A stretch of DNA of 64,000 nucleotides. It comes from Sporosarcina luteola. Its GTDB lineage: Bacteria; Bacillota; Bacilli; Bacillales_A; Planococcaceae. Position 1 is the stretch's first letter; every line of letters begins with the position of its first letter. The translations under genes and the position numbers were made by a program. The notes below the pieces were generated by a model that saw nothing but the letters and a program-made list of their open reading frames with translations, searched no databases and was not told the origin of the DNA. Location of the stretch: contig JACHLS010000016.1 of NCBI GenBank assembly GCA_014204635.1, positions 1 to 64,000 on the forward strand, written 5' to 3'. Of the stretch, positions 17,499 through 25,960 are shown piece after piece.

Positions 17499-17647
17499 TC
17501 CGTCACCTCCCATAAGCTGATTATCTATATTATACGAATCTATTGATGATTTAGGTAGATATGTTTAGACGCATTTTATTAAAGTTAGACAGACCTTTCT
17601 CCCTATAAGTATAATAATTATTTTTATTTTTACCCTTTATACATATC

Positions 17648-17673
17648 GTTTACACAATATCGATAGCGGGTAT
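17648..17673 (+). promoter_or_regulatory. Sigma-B promoter of the CsbD gene
   Basis: GTTTAC (17648-17653), 14 bases, GGGTAT (17668-17673): near-consensus for the general stress sigma factor, 34 bases before the start codon. Confidence 0.85.
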
Positions 17674-17707
17674 ATAGTATCAACCACAACAAATGGAGGG
17701 ATTGCTT

Positions 17708-17902
17708 ATGAAAGACAATGGATTCTCAGACAAACTAAAAGGTGCGGTCAGCAAAGCGAAAGGTGAAGTAAAAGACCAAGTCGGCAACGCTTCCGACGAT
17801 CCGATGCTCCAAGCAGAAGGAAAATTGGATAAGATGAAAGGCGAAGTGCAAAAAGAGGTCGGCAAGCTTAAAGACCGCACAAATGATGATGTCAATTATT
17901 AA
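17708..17902 (+). CDS. CsbD-like general stress protein
   Basis: 64-residue, highly charged CsbD-family protein: KLKGAVSKAKGEVKDQVGN then KLDKMKGEVQKEVGKLKD, the two typical amphipathic repeats. ATG 17708 has GGAGGG before it. CsbD proteins are abundant sigma-B-controlled stress proteins of unknown biochemistry, and the sigma-B promoter at 17648-17673 fits exactly. Confidence 0.92.
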   Translation: MKDNGFSDKLKGAVSKAKGEVKDQVGNASDDPMLQAEGKLDKMKGEVQKEVGKLKDRTNDDVNY

Positions 17903-17940
17903 AAGGGGCACCCTAGAACCAATGGTGACCGTATATAAGT

Positions 17941-18024
17941 AAACAGCAAGGGGTACGGTCGCTTTCTGCGGCCGCCGAGCTTTCTGCGGTTTTCCGCCAG
18001 AATCTCTTGGCCCCCTTGCTGTTT
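17941..18024. terminator. Terminator hairpin between stress genes
   Basis: Perfect 13-bp arms AAACAGCAAGGGG/CCCCTTGCTGTTT separated by a GC-rich loop that can fold further. Shares the AAACAGCAAGG core with the hairpin at 1613-1669. Confidence 0.75.
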
Positions 18025-18059
18025 ATTATTTCGAGTGCCTGCCGCCCAAACGGCTTTCT

Positions 18060-18515
18060 TTATAAACCGTCCGTATTTAGCCTCGGCACAGTTCCTTCAT
18101 TATCGTTTCGAGGTTGAAAATCATCGTTGTGTTGTAAAGGCTCTCCACTTTCAGATATAGCAGCCCGGCTATCGCGATCAGCTGAACCGTCCTTTTTTTT
18201 CGGCTCTCCCTCCACAAAAAGGGCAATGCCGCCATTCCGGATTTCACCTTGCACTTGGCCAGCCAGTTGATCATCCATTCTTCCCACTGCCGTTTCGCCA
18301 TCACCCACGACAGAAGCCTTGAACCGACTTAAAAAACTGTCATCCTCACGGCCGGCCACCACAACGTAGGTCTGATTTCGCAATTGGGCGAGCTCATCTT
18401 CCGTATTCGCAACCGCATGAATAGCGGATTCCTCGTAGCCTTCCGACTTTAATTGTGTAATTTTGTACAGAGCAGAATCGATTGAATGAAACGTGCCTAC
18501 ATAGTTCGTTTCCAT
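18060..18515 (-). CDS. YflT-domain general stress protein
   Basis: 151-residue protein with the N-terminal heat-induced stress protein YflT domain (YVGTFHSIDSALYKITQLKS, then EDELAQLRNQTYVVVAG) and a hydrophilic low-complexity C-terminal tail rich in Asp, Asn and Arg. ATG 18515 follows AAAGGAG. A sigma-B-like promoter (18547-18572) lies 30 bases upstream. With CsbD just across, this is a small general-stress locus. Function beyond stress induction is unknown. Confidence 0.88.
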   Translation of the reverse strand: METNYVGTFHSIDSALYKITQLKSEGYEESAIHAVANTEDELAQLRNQTYVVVAGREDDSFLSRFKASVVGDGETAVGRMDDQLAGQVQGEIRNGGIALFVEGEPKKKDGSADRDSRAAISESGEPLQHNDDFQPRNDNEGTVPRLNTDGL

Positions 18516-18546
18516 CCATATACACTCCTTTTCCTTTTTATTCACT

Positions 18547-18572
18547 GTACCCACGCTATATAAAATTCACAC
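18547..18572 (-). promoter_or_regulatory. Sigma-B-like promoter of the YflT gene
   Basis: On the minus strand: GTGTGA, 14 bases, GGGTAC. The -10 is nearly consensus, the -35 weaker (4 of 6). Confidence 0.6.
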
Positions 18573-18680
18573 CCTAAAGACTGTGCCAATGACGGATGCG
18601 AGTTGCTCGGCTCGTTCCCTAGAGCAGGTAATGAGCAAAATCCAGGGAAGAATGCGACAAACAGCAAATTGTAGTCAAGT

Positions 18681-18752
18681 AGTGGCAACGCAGCGTGATC
18701 CGGTGATAAACAGGTGATTCGCGGTAATAAAGCCGGTTTAGCTGGTGATAGA
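18681..18752. repeat. Decayed 21-bp tandem repeats (GGTGATAAA)
   Basis: GGTGATAAA at 18702, GGTAATAAA at 18723 and GGTGATAGA at 18744 are exactly 21 bases apart, and a weaker copy precedes them. The core CGGTGATAA also occurs in the array at 51345-51615. The rest of the 18573-18880 gap shows no gene. Confidence 0.55.
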
Positions 18753-18882
18753 TTAATGTGCTCCAGTTGGTCGATATCTCATTTAACACGAGATGCATTT
18801 GCCGAAACCAGTCAAATCATAATGTTTAGACCCGCTGTAAAAAGTCAATACTTGAAGTATCACCTAAGAGGAGTGTGTGCAG

Positions 18883-19194
18883 ATGGATGCGAAAGATCGT
18901 GTAGCTCAGGAATTGAATCAAATGGACGCGGAAAAGAAAGAAGATATTTTGGAAAACTTCAATCGCTTTAAAATGTATCTTGCCGATAAGGTGAACAAAG
19001 GCGAGAATTTAGGATTAAGCGAGGAACAGCTCGCTAAGACAACGGAGTTTGTTGCGAATTACTTATCCAAGCACGAAGAGCCGCGGAACCGGGAGCAGTA
19101 TCTTTTGCAGGAATTATGGAATGCAGGTGACAAGGAAGAGCAACATTCGCTGGCACATCTGCTGTTGAAAATGGTTCGCCAAGGCCAAGCATAA
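18883..19194 (+). CDS. DUF3243 family protein
   Basis: 103-residue helical protein of the DUF3243 family (YmfJ-like), seen from GENLGLSEEQLAKTTEFVAN and DKEEQHSLAHLLLKMV. ATG 18883 has GAGGAG 9 bases before it. Cytoplasmic, function unknown; commonly conserved in Bacillales. Likely co-transcribed with the small gene 21 bp downstream. Confidence 0.85.
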   Translation: MDAKDRVAQELNQMDAEKKEDILENFNRFKMYLADKVNKGENLGLSEEQLAKTTEFVANYLSKHEEPRNREQYLLQELWNAGDKEEQHSLAHLLLKMVRQGQA

Positions 19195-19215
19195 CGTCGA
19201 AAGGATGTGGTTTTC

Positions 19216-19452
19216 ATGAATCGAAAGAGAGTTTTTACGGAACACGACCGAAAAGATGCGGAAGGACCGTACATGGACAATCCAGAAAACATGAAGACAG
19301 ACAAGGAAAGCATTTACGACATGCATGAGGATATGCAAACAGTCGACACAGTGCCTCTCGAAGATGCCAAGATGGAATGGAATGAAGAAAAGCAAGAGAA
19401 TCACCATAAGACGAAAAGTGATTCCTCTACTGAAGAAAAGTTTCCTGGATAA
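19216..19452 (+). CDS. Small acidic hydrophilic protein, 78 aa
   Basis: Hydrophilic product rich in Glu, Asp, Lys and Met with no predicted fold (NPENMKTDKESIYDMHEDM). ATG 19216 follows GAAAGGATG. 21 bp downstream of the DUF3243 gene and closed by the hairpin at 19470-19508. No family recognised; low-complexity composition suggests a disordered stress-type protein. Confidence 0.6.
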   Translation: MNRKRVFTEHDRKDAEGPYMDNPENMKTDKESIYDMHEDMQTVDTVPLEDAKMEWNEEKQENHHKTKSDSSTEEKFPG

Positions 19453-19469
19453 CATGGTCCTTTTATTTA

Positions 19470-19508
19470 AAAAGGGCGACGGATCAACAGATTCCGTCGC
19501 CTTTTCTA
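19470..19508. terminator. Bidirectional terminator
   Basis: GGCGACGGA-type arms (AAAGGGCGACGGA/TCCGTCGCCTTTT) with T-rich tail; shared by convergent units. Confidence 0.85.
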
Positions 19509-19512
19509 TTTT

Positions 19513-20298
19513 TCATACCGTCGTCTTCGCTGCATTCCGCCCGGCCATGTAAGTGCCGAACAGAATCAACAGAATGATTAAAAACACCGTCAGCCCCGCT
19601 GTTTTCCAGAACGTCGGATAATCCATACTCCCCATGAGGATGTAGGAAGCATACGTGGAGAGCTTCCAAGGTGTCACCGTCCAATAGGCACCGATGACGG
19701 AATCCAAAATCGCCATAATCATTGTCAGAAACAGGCCCAACGCAGCCACTCCGCCAGTCGGCAGCCATGCACTTAGAGCCAACACAATCGACACCGCAAA
19801 GATGATCCATAAACTATACGCAGCGAGAAATGCCACCACATCGGTTGCCGGAATCGAGCCGAACAATTGGGACGTGTAGTACCACCCCGCTAAAAACCCA
19901 ACCCATACACTGAACAAAACGAGGGCATTGATCATCGTCCACTTGCTTAGAAAATAGCTTGAATACGATAAGGGACGTACATACAACAACGTCGCCGTCC
20001 CGCTTTTCCGTTCACTTGAGATGGCGCCTATAAAAGCCAACACAATAATTAAGAGACCGATTGACTGATACTGACCCATTAACGAAACAAGAATATCTTT
20101 CGGCGCAAATTCAGGCCATGGAAATTCCACTCCTTCGGGCATATTGCCGACGCTTTTCATAATTTCAGGCAAGAAATGATTGGTCACCGGCTCTAAAATG
20201 CCGAAGATGATGAAGACGAGGGGAATCCATAATAATTTAAAGTTGCGGATTTGTTCGCGCCATTCTTTTTGAAGCAATACACCGAATCCCTTCATCAT
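19513..20298 (-). CDS. ABC-2 type permease, YxlG-like
   Basis: 261-residue integral membrane subunit with six hydrophobic segments and a large extracellular loop after TM1 (NHFLPEIMKSVGNMPEGVEF). The segment ISSERKSGTATLLYVRPLSY is the typical ABC-2 loop before TM3. Its start overlaps the stop of the ATPase gene by 4 bases, so it pairs with it. Together with the third small gene the set matches the yxlE-yxlF-yxlG order of the B. subtilis sigY operon, though no ECF sigma gene is adjacent here. Confidence 0.85.
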   Translation of the reverse strand: MMKGFGVLLQKEWREQIRNFKLLWIPLVFIIFGILEPVTNHFLPEIMKSVGNMPEGVEFPWPEFAPKDILVSLMGQYQSIGLLIIVLAFIGAISSERKSGTATLLYVRPLSYSSYFLSKWTMINALVLFSVWVGFLAGWYYTSQLFGSIPATDVVAFLAAYSLWIIFAVSIVLALSAWLPTGGVAALGLFLTMIMAILDSVIGAYWTVTPWKLSTYASYILMGSMDYPTFWKTAGLTVFLIILLILFGTYMAGRNAAKTTV

Positions 20299-21191
20299 TG
20301 CACCACCTTCATAAAGATTTCTTCCAGGCTTGCGGATTGTCTCTCTACCTTGCGGACGCCATAACGCCCGGTGCTCAATAAGGCCAATACGTCCTGCATC
20401 GAGGAATTCTCCACAGACAGGTCAATCCAACCGATGGAGCCTGTCGCTTCCACTTGCCAAGGGGCTGTCTGTACAAAGCGAAGTAACTCGTCCGTCCCCT
20501 CGAACTCAATCCTGATTTTCGGCTCCGCATATCTTTGTCTAAAATCATCCAAAGAGCCTTGATCAATTAATTTCCCATGTTGCATAAACAATAGCTGATC
20601 CGTCATTTCTTCCGCATCATTCAATATATGAGTGGAATAAAGGATAGTCGTCTGCTGTTGCAATTCCTTCAATAAATTCATAATTTGACGTCTTCCAACC
20701 GGATCAAGAGCGGAAACTGGCTCATCCAGCAACAGAAGCTTAGGCTTGTGAACGATAGCTTGCGCCAACCCTAGCCGCTGTTTCATCCCACCTGAGAAGG
20801 TGCCCGTCCGCTTATTCAATGCATCTCCTAGACCGACAAACTCAAGTGTTTTTTGAGACTCTGCTCGTGCTTCTCTTGCACTCATGCCGCTGATCTTGGC
20901 AGCCATTTCGGTAAATTCGATAGCCGTCAACCAGGGGAAAAACTTTGGGTACTGCGGTAGGAAGCCAATATGAGAACGGCTCTCTCGATCGGAGGAACCT
21001 TCAAACGCAATGCTCCCCTCCGTCTGCGTTACCAAACCCGCCAACATTGACAGAGTCGTCGTCTTGCCTGCCCCGTTCGGACCTATCAGCGCTGTCGACG
21101 TATAAGCATCCAAAGTAAACGTGACAGCATCAACCGCTTTTTGTTCACCATACCGTTTCGATAACCCTGTTGCTTCCAGCAGGATACTCAT
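20295..21191 (-). CDS. ABC transporter ATPase, YxlF-like
   Basis: 298-residue nucleotide-binding subunit. Walker A is GPNGAGKTT, signature FSGGMKQRLGLAQAI, Walker B LLLLDEPVSALD, and the His switch is YSTHILNDAEE. ATG 21191 has GGGAGG before it; the longer in-frame extension upstream runs into the small membrane gene. The C-terminal ~80 residues form the accessory domain common to drug-export ATPases. Coupled by 4-bp overlaps on both sides. Confidence 0.92.
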   Translation of the reverse strand: MSILLEATGLSKRYGEQKAVDAVTFTLDAYTSTALIGPNGAGKTTTLSMLAGLVTQTEGSIAFEGSSDRESRSHIGFLPQYPKFFPWLTAIEFTEMAAKISGMSAREARAESQKTLEFVGLGDALNKRTGTFSGGMKQRLGLAQAIVHKPKLLLLDEPVSALDPVGRRQIMNLLKELQQQTTILYSTHILNDAEEMTDQLLFMQHGKLIDQGSLDDFRQRYAEPKIRIEFEGTDELLRFVQTAPWQVEATGSIGWIDLSVENSSMQDVLALLSTGRYGVRKVERQSASLEEIFMKVVQ

Positions 21192-21388
21192 GATTGACGC
21201 CTCCCGAAGATGAAATATAAGATTGGACCAACAATATTCAGCAGAATGATGATGAAAATCCACATAATAAACGGCCCGTTTGTCCGTTGGTTCCGTATCA
21301 GGTCAATTAATGCGACAAGCATTAGGATCAACTGCAAGCCAAGGATCGGCAAGATGAGATTCCATGGAATATCAGCCAATACAGACAT
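21188..21388 (-). CDS. PLDc_N-domain small membrane protein, YxlE-like
   Basis: 66-residue protein with two membrane segments and the phospholipase-D-nuclease N-terminal motif (DLIRN then FIMWIFIIILLNIVGPILYFIFGRR). ATG 21388 after GTGAGG. In the sigY operon the corresponding YxlE and YxlD act as an anti-sigma complex; here no sigma gene is present so its role is likely tied to the ABC transporter. Confidence 0.82.
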   Translation of the reverse strand: MSVLADIPWNLILPILGLQLILMLVALIDLIRNQRTNGPFIMWIFIIILLNIVGPILYFIFGRRQS

Positions 21389-21473
21389 TTCCTCACAACC
21401 TTTCGTCCAGTTCGTATTGTTTTTAGTATAATACTCCTGTTCTATTCTGTATATCACAAGTGAAATAGAAATA

Positions 21474-21510
21474 AAAAAAGAGAGCGGCGATTTATCACGC
21501 CTCTCTTCTA
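21474..21510 (-). terminator. Terminator of the PfkB kinase gene
   Basis: Minus strand: AGAGAGGCG / CGCCGCTCTCT hairpin followed by TTTTTTT, 2 bases after the stop. Confidence 0.85.
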
Positions 21511-21511
21511 T

Positions 21512-22429
21512 TTACAGATCATTTATTCGCGGCAACGCCGTCAATGCGCCTTGCTTTGTCGTCGCCAGAGCACCAATCCGGTTTGCGAAGCGAATGATTT
21601 CAATCCAGCCTTGCCGATCACCAGGTACTCCCTTTTTGTATAGTTCCCGCAAGATGCCTGCCATAAATGCATCCCCTGCCCCTGTGGTGTCCACCACCTC
21701 GACAGGCGCTACGCCGACATGGAATGTTTCACTGCCAATGACACCGATAGTCCCCCGTTCGCCCGCCGTAACGAGCAGAATTGGGATGGCATGACCAGCG
21801 AGCAGCCGGATTCCTTCTTCCACTGTTCCTGCGCCCGTTAAAAAGAACAATTCCTCTTCTGTCACTTTTACTAAATCCACAACCGAAAGGAAGGAACCAA
21901 TCGTTTCCCTGCAATCCGTTTCGCTGGTCCAACGCTTCAACCGGATATTCGCATCAAAAGAAAGATAAAGACCTCTTTGCTTTGCCATCGTCACAGCTTT
22001 TCGGGTTGTTTGAAGTGCCGTAGAGTGGAACATCGTGCCGGATGCAAAATGAAAGATGGACGCCCGATCAAATGCCTCTTCTTGCAAATCCTCCGGCTCC
22101 ACCTGAATATCCGGCGTTTCATCAATATAAGAATGAAAGATCCGCTCGAATCCTTCTGTCAAATGAACTACAACTCCACTTACCCGCTTTTCTGGAACCC
22201 GTTTGGCGAAAGCCAAGTCGACCCCTTCCTTTTCAATCTTCTTCCTGACATCGGATGATGTATCGTCATCCCCTGTCACTGTTATATAGGACGCAGGAAC
22301 GCCAAGCCTTGAGACACCGACTGCCACGTTGACCGTCGTGCCTCCCACGTGGGTCGTAAAGGTCCGGTTCGTTGCGTCATCGGCCACATAATCGACGAAC
22401 GCATCGCCGTATACTAATACTTGTTTCAT
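21512..22429 (-). CDS. PfkB-family carbohydrate kinase
   Basis: 305-residue ribokinase-fold sugar kinase. The N-terminal motif is GDAFVDYVADD with the following GGTTVNVAVGVSRLG; the C-terminal signature DTTGAGDAFMAGIL carries the catalytic Asp. ATG 22429 follows AGAAAGGGAG; the longer open frame upstream is non-coding. Closest in look to fructokinases or 2-keto-3-deoxygluconate kinases; substrate not resolved. It is a single gene without an adjoining transporter. Confidence 0.9.
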   Translation of the reverse strand: MKQVLVYGDAFVDYVADDATNRTFTTHVGGTTVNVAVGVSRLGVPASYITVTGDDDTSSDVRKKIEKEGVDLAFAKRVPEKRVSGVVVHLTEGFERIFHSYIDETPDIQVEPEDLQEEAFDRASIFHFASGTMFHSTALQTTRKAVTMAKQRGLYLSFDANIRLKRWTSETDCRETIGSFLSVVDLVKVTEEELFFLTGAGTVEEGIRLLAGHAIPILLVTAGERGTIGVIGSETFHVGVAPVEVVDTTGAGDAFMAGILRELYKKGVPGDRQGWIEIIRFANRIGALATTKQGALTALPRINDL

Positions 22430-22666
22430 TCCAATTAAGACTCCCTTTCTCTTCATTTCAATTATACAGAATAAAAACACGTTCCTCAGTTGAAATGAAT
22501 GGCAGCGCTGTTTCATTTTTTGATCCTCTGAATAAACTAACCGTAACGAGATTTTTTTTAAGACTATGCATACTTGCAAGTCAGTTAGGGTATAGATTGA
22601 TATGTATTCTAAATTCCGCCCATTGAAAAATGGCAGAAACCACATCAAGACAAGGAGGTACATTCG

Positions 22667-23023
22667 ATGGATATCATCCTAATGGCATTCGATGCACTTA
22701 TTATTCTGTTGTACATCACATTGATCGCTTTTATAACACCCATCATAATGAAAGTCTTGCAAAAAAGGAACTTCGATATATTTTTTCAGTTAATTCCTGT
22801 CCTCGTTATCACTTTTATTACAAGTCTTATCGTCTTCATTGGAACCGGTGGATTTGAAGAGTCGCTCCTTTTCTTCCGGCTGACGACGGTCGTCTCGCTT
22901 GTCATGATCGGCATCCTTTTGTTCGTAACGCTTGCCATGAAAAAATTATGGCACCAGCAATACGAAAAAATGCTGGACTGGATTGTTGCATTCAAAACGG
23001 AACGAAGCTTCTCGCTGAAATAA
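22667..23023 (+). CDS. Hypothetical membrane protein, 118 aa
   Basis: Three hydrophobic segments (residues ~4-28, ~38-60, ~70-92) and a basic cytoplasmic tail. ATG 22667 after CAAGGAGG. No family recognised. Its hairpin terminator overlaps the stop codon. Confidence 0.75.
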   Translation: MDIILMAFDALIILLYITLIAFITPIIMKVLQKRNFDIFFQLIPVLVITFITSLIVFIGTGGFEESLLFFRLTTVVSLVMIGILLFVTLAMKKLWHQQYEKMLDWIVAFKTERSFSLK

Positions 23024-23037
23024 GCGGGGAGTTTTTT
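23009..23037 (+). terminator. Terminator overlapping the stop codon
   Basis: TTCTCGCT/AGCGGGGA stem with two G-U pairs, then six T. Confidence 0.7.
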
Positions 23038-23104
23038 AGTTTGAATCCCTCTTCTGCCGCGATACAATGTTCGTATTACATAACGGAAAGAAGCGTGGTT
23101 CAAT

Positions 23105-24301
23105 ATGGCACTTCATGAACGATTGTATTACCAAGACGCATACCTGAAAGAATTTAACGCAAACATTGTGCGGCTAGCGGAAGACGGGAATGGCCGTCCT
23201 TATGTTGTCCTGTCCAATACCGCCTTTTATCCAACTGGCGGCGGCCAGCCTCATGATATGGGTACAATCCATGGCATTCCTGTTGTGGATGTCGAAGAAG
23301 TTGATGGGGAAATTCAACATTATCTGGCTAAGTCAATGGAACCTGTCGATCAGGTTGCAGGAATCATTGACTGGAATCGCCGTTTCGATCACATGCAACA
23401 GCATGCGGGCCAGCATATTTTAACCGCCTCCTTCGTAGAATTATTCGGATTCCCGACTGTCAGCTTCCACCTTGGCAAAGAGCTTGTCAGCATTGACTTG
23501 GATATCGAGGAAGTGTCGGAAGAACAATTGCGCGCAGCGGAGCGTTTGGCCAATGAAATTCTGCTGGAAAATCGGCCTATTGAGACAAAATGGGTGACGG
23601 AGGAAGAACTCGAGCAATACGCTTTGCGTAAACAACTTGCCGTTACCGATGAAATCCGTCTCGTCATCATCCCTGACTTCGATTACAACGGCTGTGGAGG
23701 GACACATCCGAAATCGACAGGGGAAGTTGGCCTCATTTCAATCATCGGCACAGAAAAACAGAAACGCAAGACACGAGTTCACTTTGTATGCGGCGGACGT
23801 GTGCTAGAGCAGCTACACAAAAAAAATGTGGAGCTGCGGGAGGCATCCAAATTATTAAGCGCCCCTGAGAATGGGGTCAGCGAAGCGATTGAAAAACTGC
23901 TCTCCTCCCATCATGTACTCGAGAAGTCATTGGAAGAAGCAAATGAAACGTTGTTGGCTGTGGAAGCGAAGGAACTGGCAGCTTGCAAAGCGGAAATCGG
24001 CGTCATCAAGGCTGCTTTCACCAACCGGACAATTCAGGAATTGCAAAAGTTGGCCCGGCTCATTGTCCAAGAGGATGAAGCAGCGATTGTCTTCCTCGTT
24101 GCAAAAAATGATACCAAACTTCAGTTTGTCGCAGCACGAGGCGCAGCTGTTTCTGCAAGCATGAAGGAAGTCTCTGCGGACATCCTTCCCCTTTTAAATG
24201 GAAAAGGAGGCGGCAATGATGCTTTCGTCCAAGGCGGCGGCGAGCGCACTGTTCGAGCGGATGAATTGTTGGAAGCCATGGAGACGGCTGTCATGAAATG
24301 A
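23105..24301 (+). CDS. AlaX-type alanyl-tRNA editing protein (long form)
   Basis: 398-residue stand-alone editing enzyme that hydrolyses Ser- or Gly-charged tRNA-Ala. The zinc ligands of the AlaRS-like editing core are visible: HMQQHAGQHIL near residues 96-106 and CGGTHPKS near residues 198-205. An N-terminal beta barrel (FYPTGGGQPHDMG) precedes it. The C-terminal half has a coiled region and a DHHA1-like Gly-rich end (LNGKGGGNDAFVQGGGE), which classes it as the long AlaX form. Single gene, terminator at 24355-24396. Confidence 0.93.
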   Translation: MALHERLYYQDAYLKEFNANIVRLAEDGNGRPYVVLSNTAFYPTGGGQPHDMGTIHGIPVVDVEEVDGEIQHYLAKSMEPVDQVAGIIDWNRRFDHMQQHAGQHILTASFVELFGFPTVSFHLGKELVSIDLDIEEVSEEQLRAAERLANEILLENRPIETKWVTEEELEQYALRKQLAVTDEIRLVIIPDFDYNGCGGTHPKSTGEVGLISIIGTEKQKRKTRVHFVCGGRVLEQLHKKNVELREASKLLSAPENGVSEAIEKLLSSHHVLEKSLEEANETLLAVEAKELAACKAEIGVIKAAFTNRTIQELQKLARLIVQEDEAAIVFLVAKNDTKLQFVAARGAAVSASMKEVSADILPLLNGKGGGNDAFVQGGGERTVRADELLEAMETAVMK

Positions 24302-24354
24302 GGTGCTTACCCTGCGATTATTTTGTCTTCGTAAGCAGAAGTTTAAATAAGAAT

Positions 24355-24396
24355 AGGCGGCCTGGATGCACCCCATCCAGAACCGCCTTTTTTTTA
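24355..24396 (+). terminator. Terminator of the AlaX gene
   Basis: GGCGG.CTGGATG / CATCCAG..CCGCC hairpin followed by eight T. Confidence 0.9.
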
Positions 24397-24660
24397 TTCC
24401 TTAACACTTCACTCCAGTCCATCTGTCCCCGCCGTTCCTAGTTCATAAGATCGGTTGGCACATCTTTGTCACGACTATCAATGGACATTATCAAAGCTGC
24501 CAGGTCTATTGCGTTCGATCGGTATATTGTTTTGAATATAGCCGGCCAGTTGGGTTCGTCTTGTCTTTAACTTACTCCGTCACCAGACTTGTCGGCAATG
24601 TTTCTCCTTTTCGAAACAATAGTATTACTTTCTTTCACAAACTCTTCATAAAGACGTAAT

Positions 24661-24685
24661 GTTAATGTCACAAACAGCAGGGTAT
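24661..24685 (+). promoter_or_regulatory. Sigma-B-type promoter of the sucrose-synthesis pair
   Basis: GTTAAT (24661-24666), 13 bases, GGGTAT (24680-24685), 54 bases before the start codon. The -10 is consensus for sigma-B; the -35 matches 4 of 6. The rest of the 24397-24660 gap shows nothing coding. Confidence 0.65.
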
Positions 24686-24739
24686 AGAGATGTAGTGATT
24701 GATGTTCACTAGAATCCAAATTTGAAAGGGGAATATTAC

Positions 24740-25960
24740 ATGCGGAAGAAGCTATTATTCATTTCCGACCATGGCGATCCGCTGGCAGCCCTTGGTGGTG
24801 AACAAGCAGGCGGACAAAACAACTACGTGAAACAACTGGCCTTGGCACTCGATCAAACAGGACATCAAGTGGATGTCGTTACACATTGGGCGGATGAATC
24901 GAAGCCATTCATCGAATCGTTTGGCACACGATGCCGGGTGATCCGCATCGCTGCAGGCAAAAGAGGATATGTGCCGAAAAGCGATTTATATGGCATGCTG
25001 CCTGACTTCTATGCTGAAATGCGAGACATTCTCAATCTCTCGTCCTATGACATTATGCATACGCATTATTGGCTTTCCGGCCTTCTTGGTTTAAATATTG
25101 TCAAAGATTTTGGGATCCCTTGGGTTCACACCTCTCATTCCCTCGGCATAGCCAAAGCACAAGCCACTGGACAACGTGAATATGAACGTATTCAGGCAGA
25201 GAGGGTCATCATGGAACATGCAGATACCATTGTTGCCACAACCAAAACAGAACGGCATCTGATCCAGGATTTTGTGAAGGATCCTGCTCCGATCAAGGTG
25301 ATTCCCATCGGGGTTGATAAAAGCTTTGAAACTAAACAGCTTTCATCACAAAGAAAGTCCCCCTACTTCGCTTTTGCCGGCCGCTTGGAATCGACAAAAG
25401 GGATCTTCACACTTATCCACGCCTTTCGTTTATTAAAAGAACAAAACGAACTTCCCACATCCACAAAGCTCGTGATTGCTGGAGGCGATGCTGACAAAGT
25501 GGATCCGAAAAACAAAACACCTCTTTGCCCGAAATTGAAAAAAGCAGTCAGTGGATTGGAGGACCAGATTCAGTTTTTAGGTGCACGCACGCAATCCCAA
25601 TTGGCGCAGTTGTTTAACGGTGCCACTGCCGTCGTCGTCCCTTCCACATATGAATCCTTCGGAATGGTTGCGGCAGAAGCACAAGCATGTGGTTGTCCGG
25701 TTATTGCTTCAGCTGTCGGCGGGTTGAATGATGTTGTGCAGCATCGAGAAACCGGTCTCCATTTCGAACGGGAAAACACTGTACAATTGGCGCGTGCTAT
25801 GAAGTTCTTGGCGGCGAATCAAGAGTTTGCCAAGCTGCTTGGACGAAAAGCTGCTTCCTTTGCTCGGCGGGAGTTCAATTGGTCCACCGTTGCAAAGAAG
25901 ATGGACAATATATATGAGGTGATCATTCGTGAAACAGAAAAAATTTATGCTGGCGACTGA
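24740..25960 (+). CDS. Sucrose-phosphate-synthase-like GT4 glycosyltransferase
   Basis: 406-residue retaining GT-B glycosyltransferase. The N-terminus SDHGDPLAALGGEQAGGQNN with YV is the hallmark of the sucrose-phosphate synthase / mannosylfructose-phosphate synthase branch of GT4. The sugar-nucleotide site shows FAGRLESTKGI and the E-x7-E motif (ESFGMVAAEAQACG). It would join a hexose from UDP- or GDP-sugar to fructose 6-phosphate. ATG 24740 follows AAAGGGG. The phosphatase gene starts 32 bases inside its 3' end, so the pair is translationally coupled. Product could be sucrose-6-phosphate or a close analogue. Confidence 0.85.
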   Translation: MRKKLLFISDHGDPLAALGGEQAGGQNNYVKQLALALDQTGHQVDVVTHWADESKPFIESFGTRCRVIRIAAGKRGYVPKSDLYGMLPDFYAEMRDILNLSSYDIMHTHYWLSGLLGLNIVKDFGIPWVHTSHSLGIAKAQATGQREYERIQAERVIMEHADTIVATTKTERHLIQDFVKDPAPIKVIPIGVDKSFETKQLSSQRKSPYFAFAGRLESTKGIFTLIHAFRLLKEQNELPTSTKLVIAGGDADKVDPKNKTPLCPKLKKAVSGLEDQIQFLGARTQSQLAQLFNGATAVVVPSTYESFGMVAAEAQACGCPVIASAVGGLNDVVQHRETGLHFERENTVQLARAMKFLAANQEFAKLLGRKAASFARREFNWSTVAKKMDNIYEVIIRETEKIYAGD

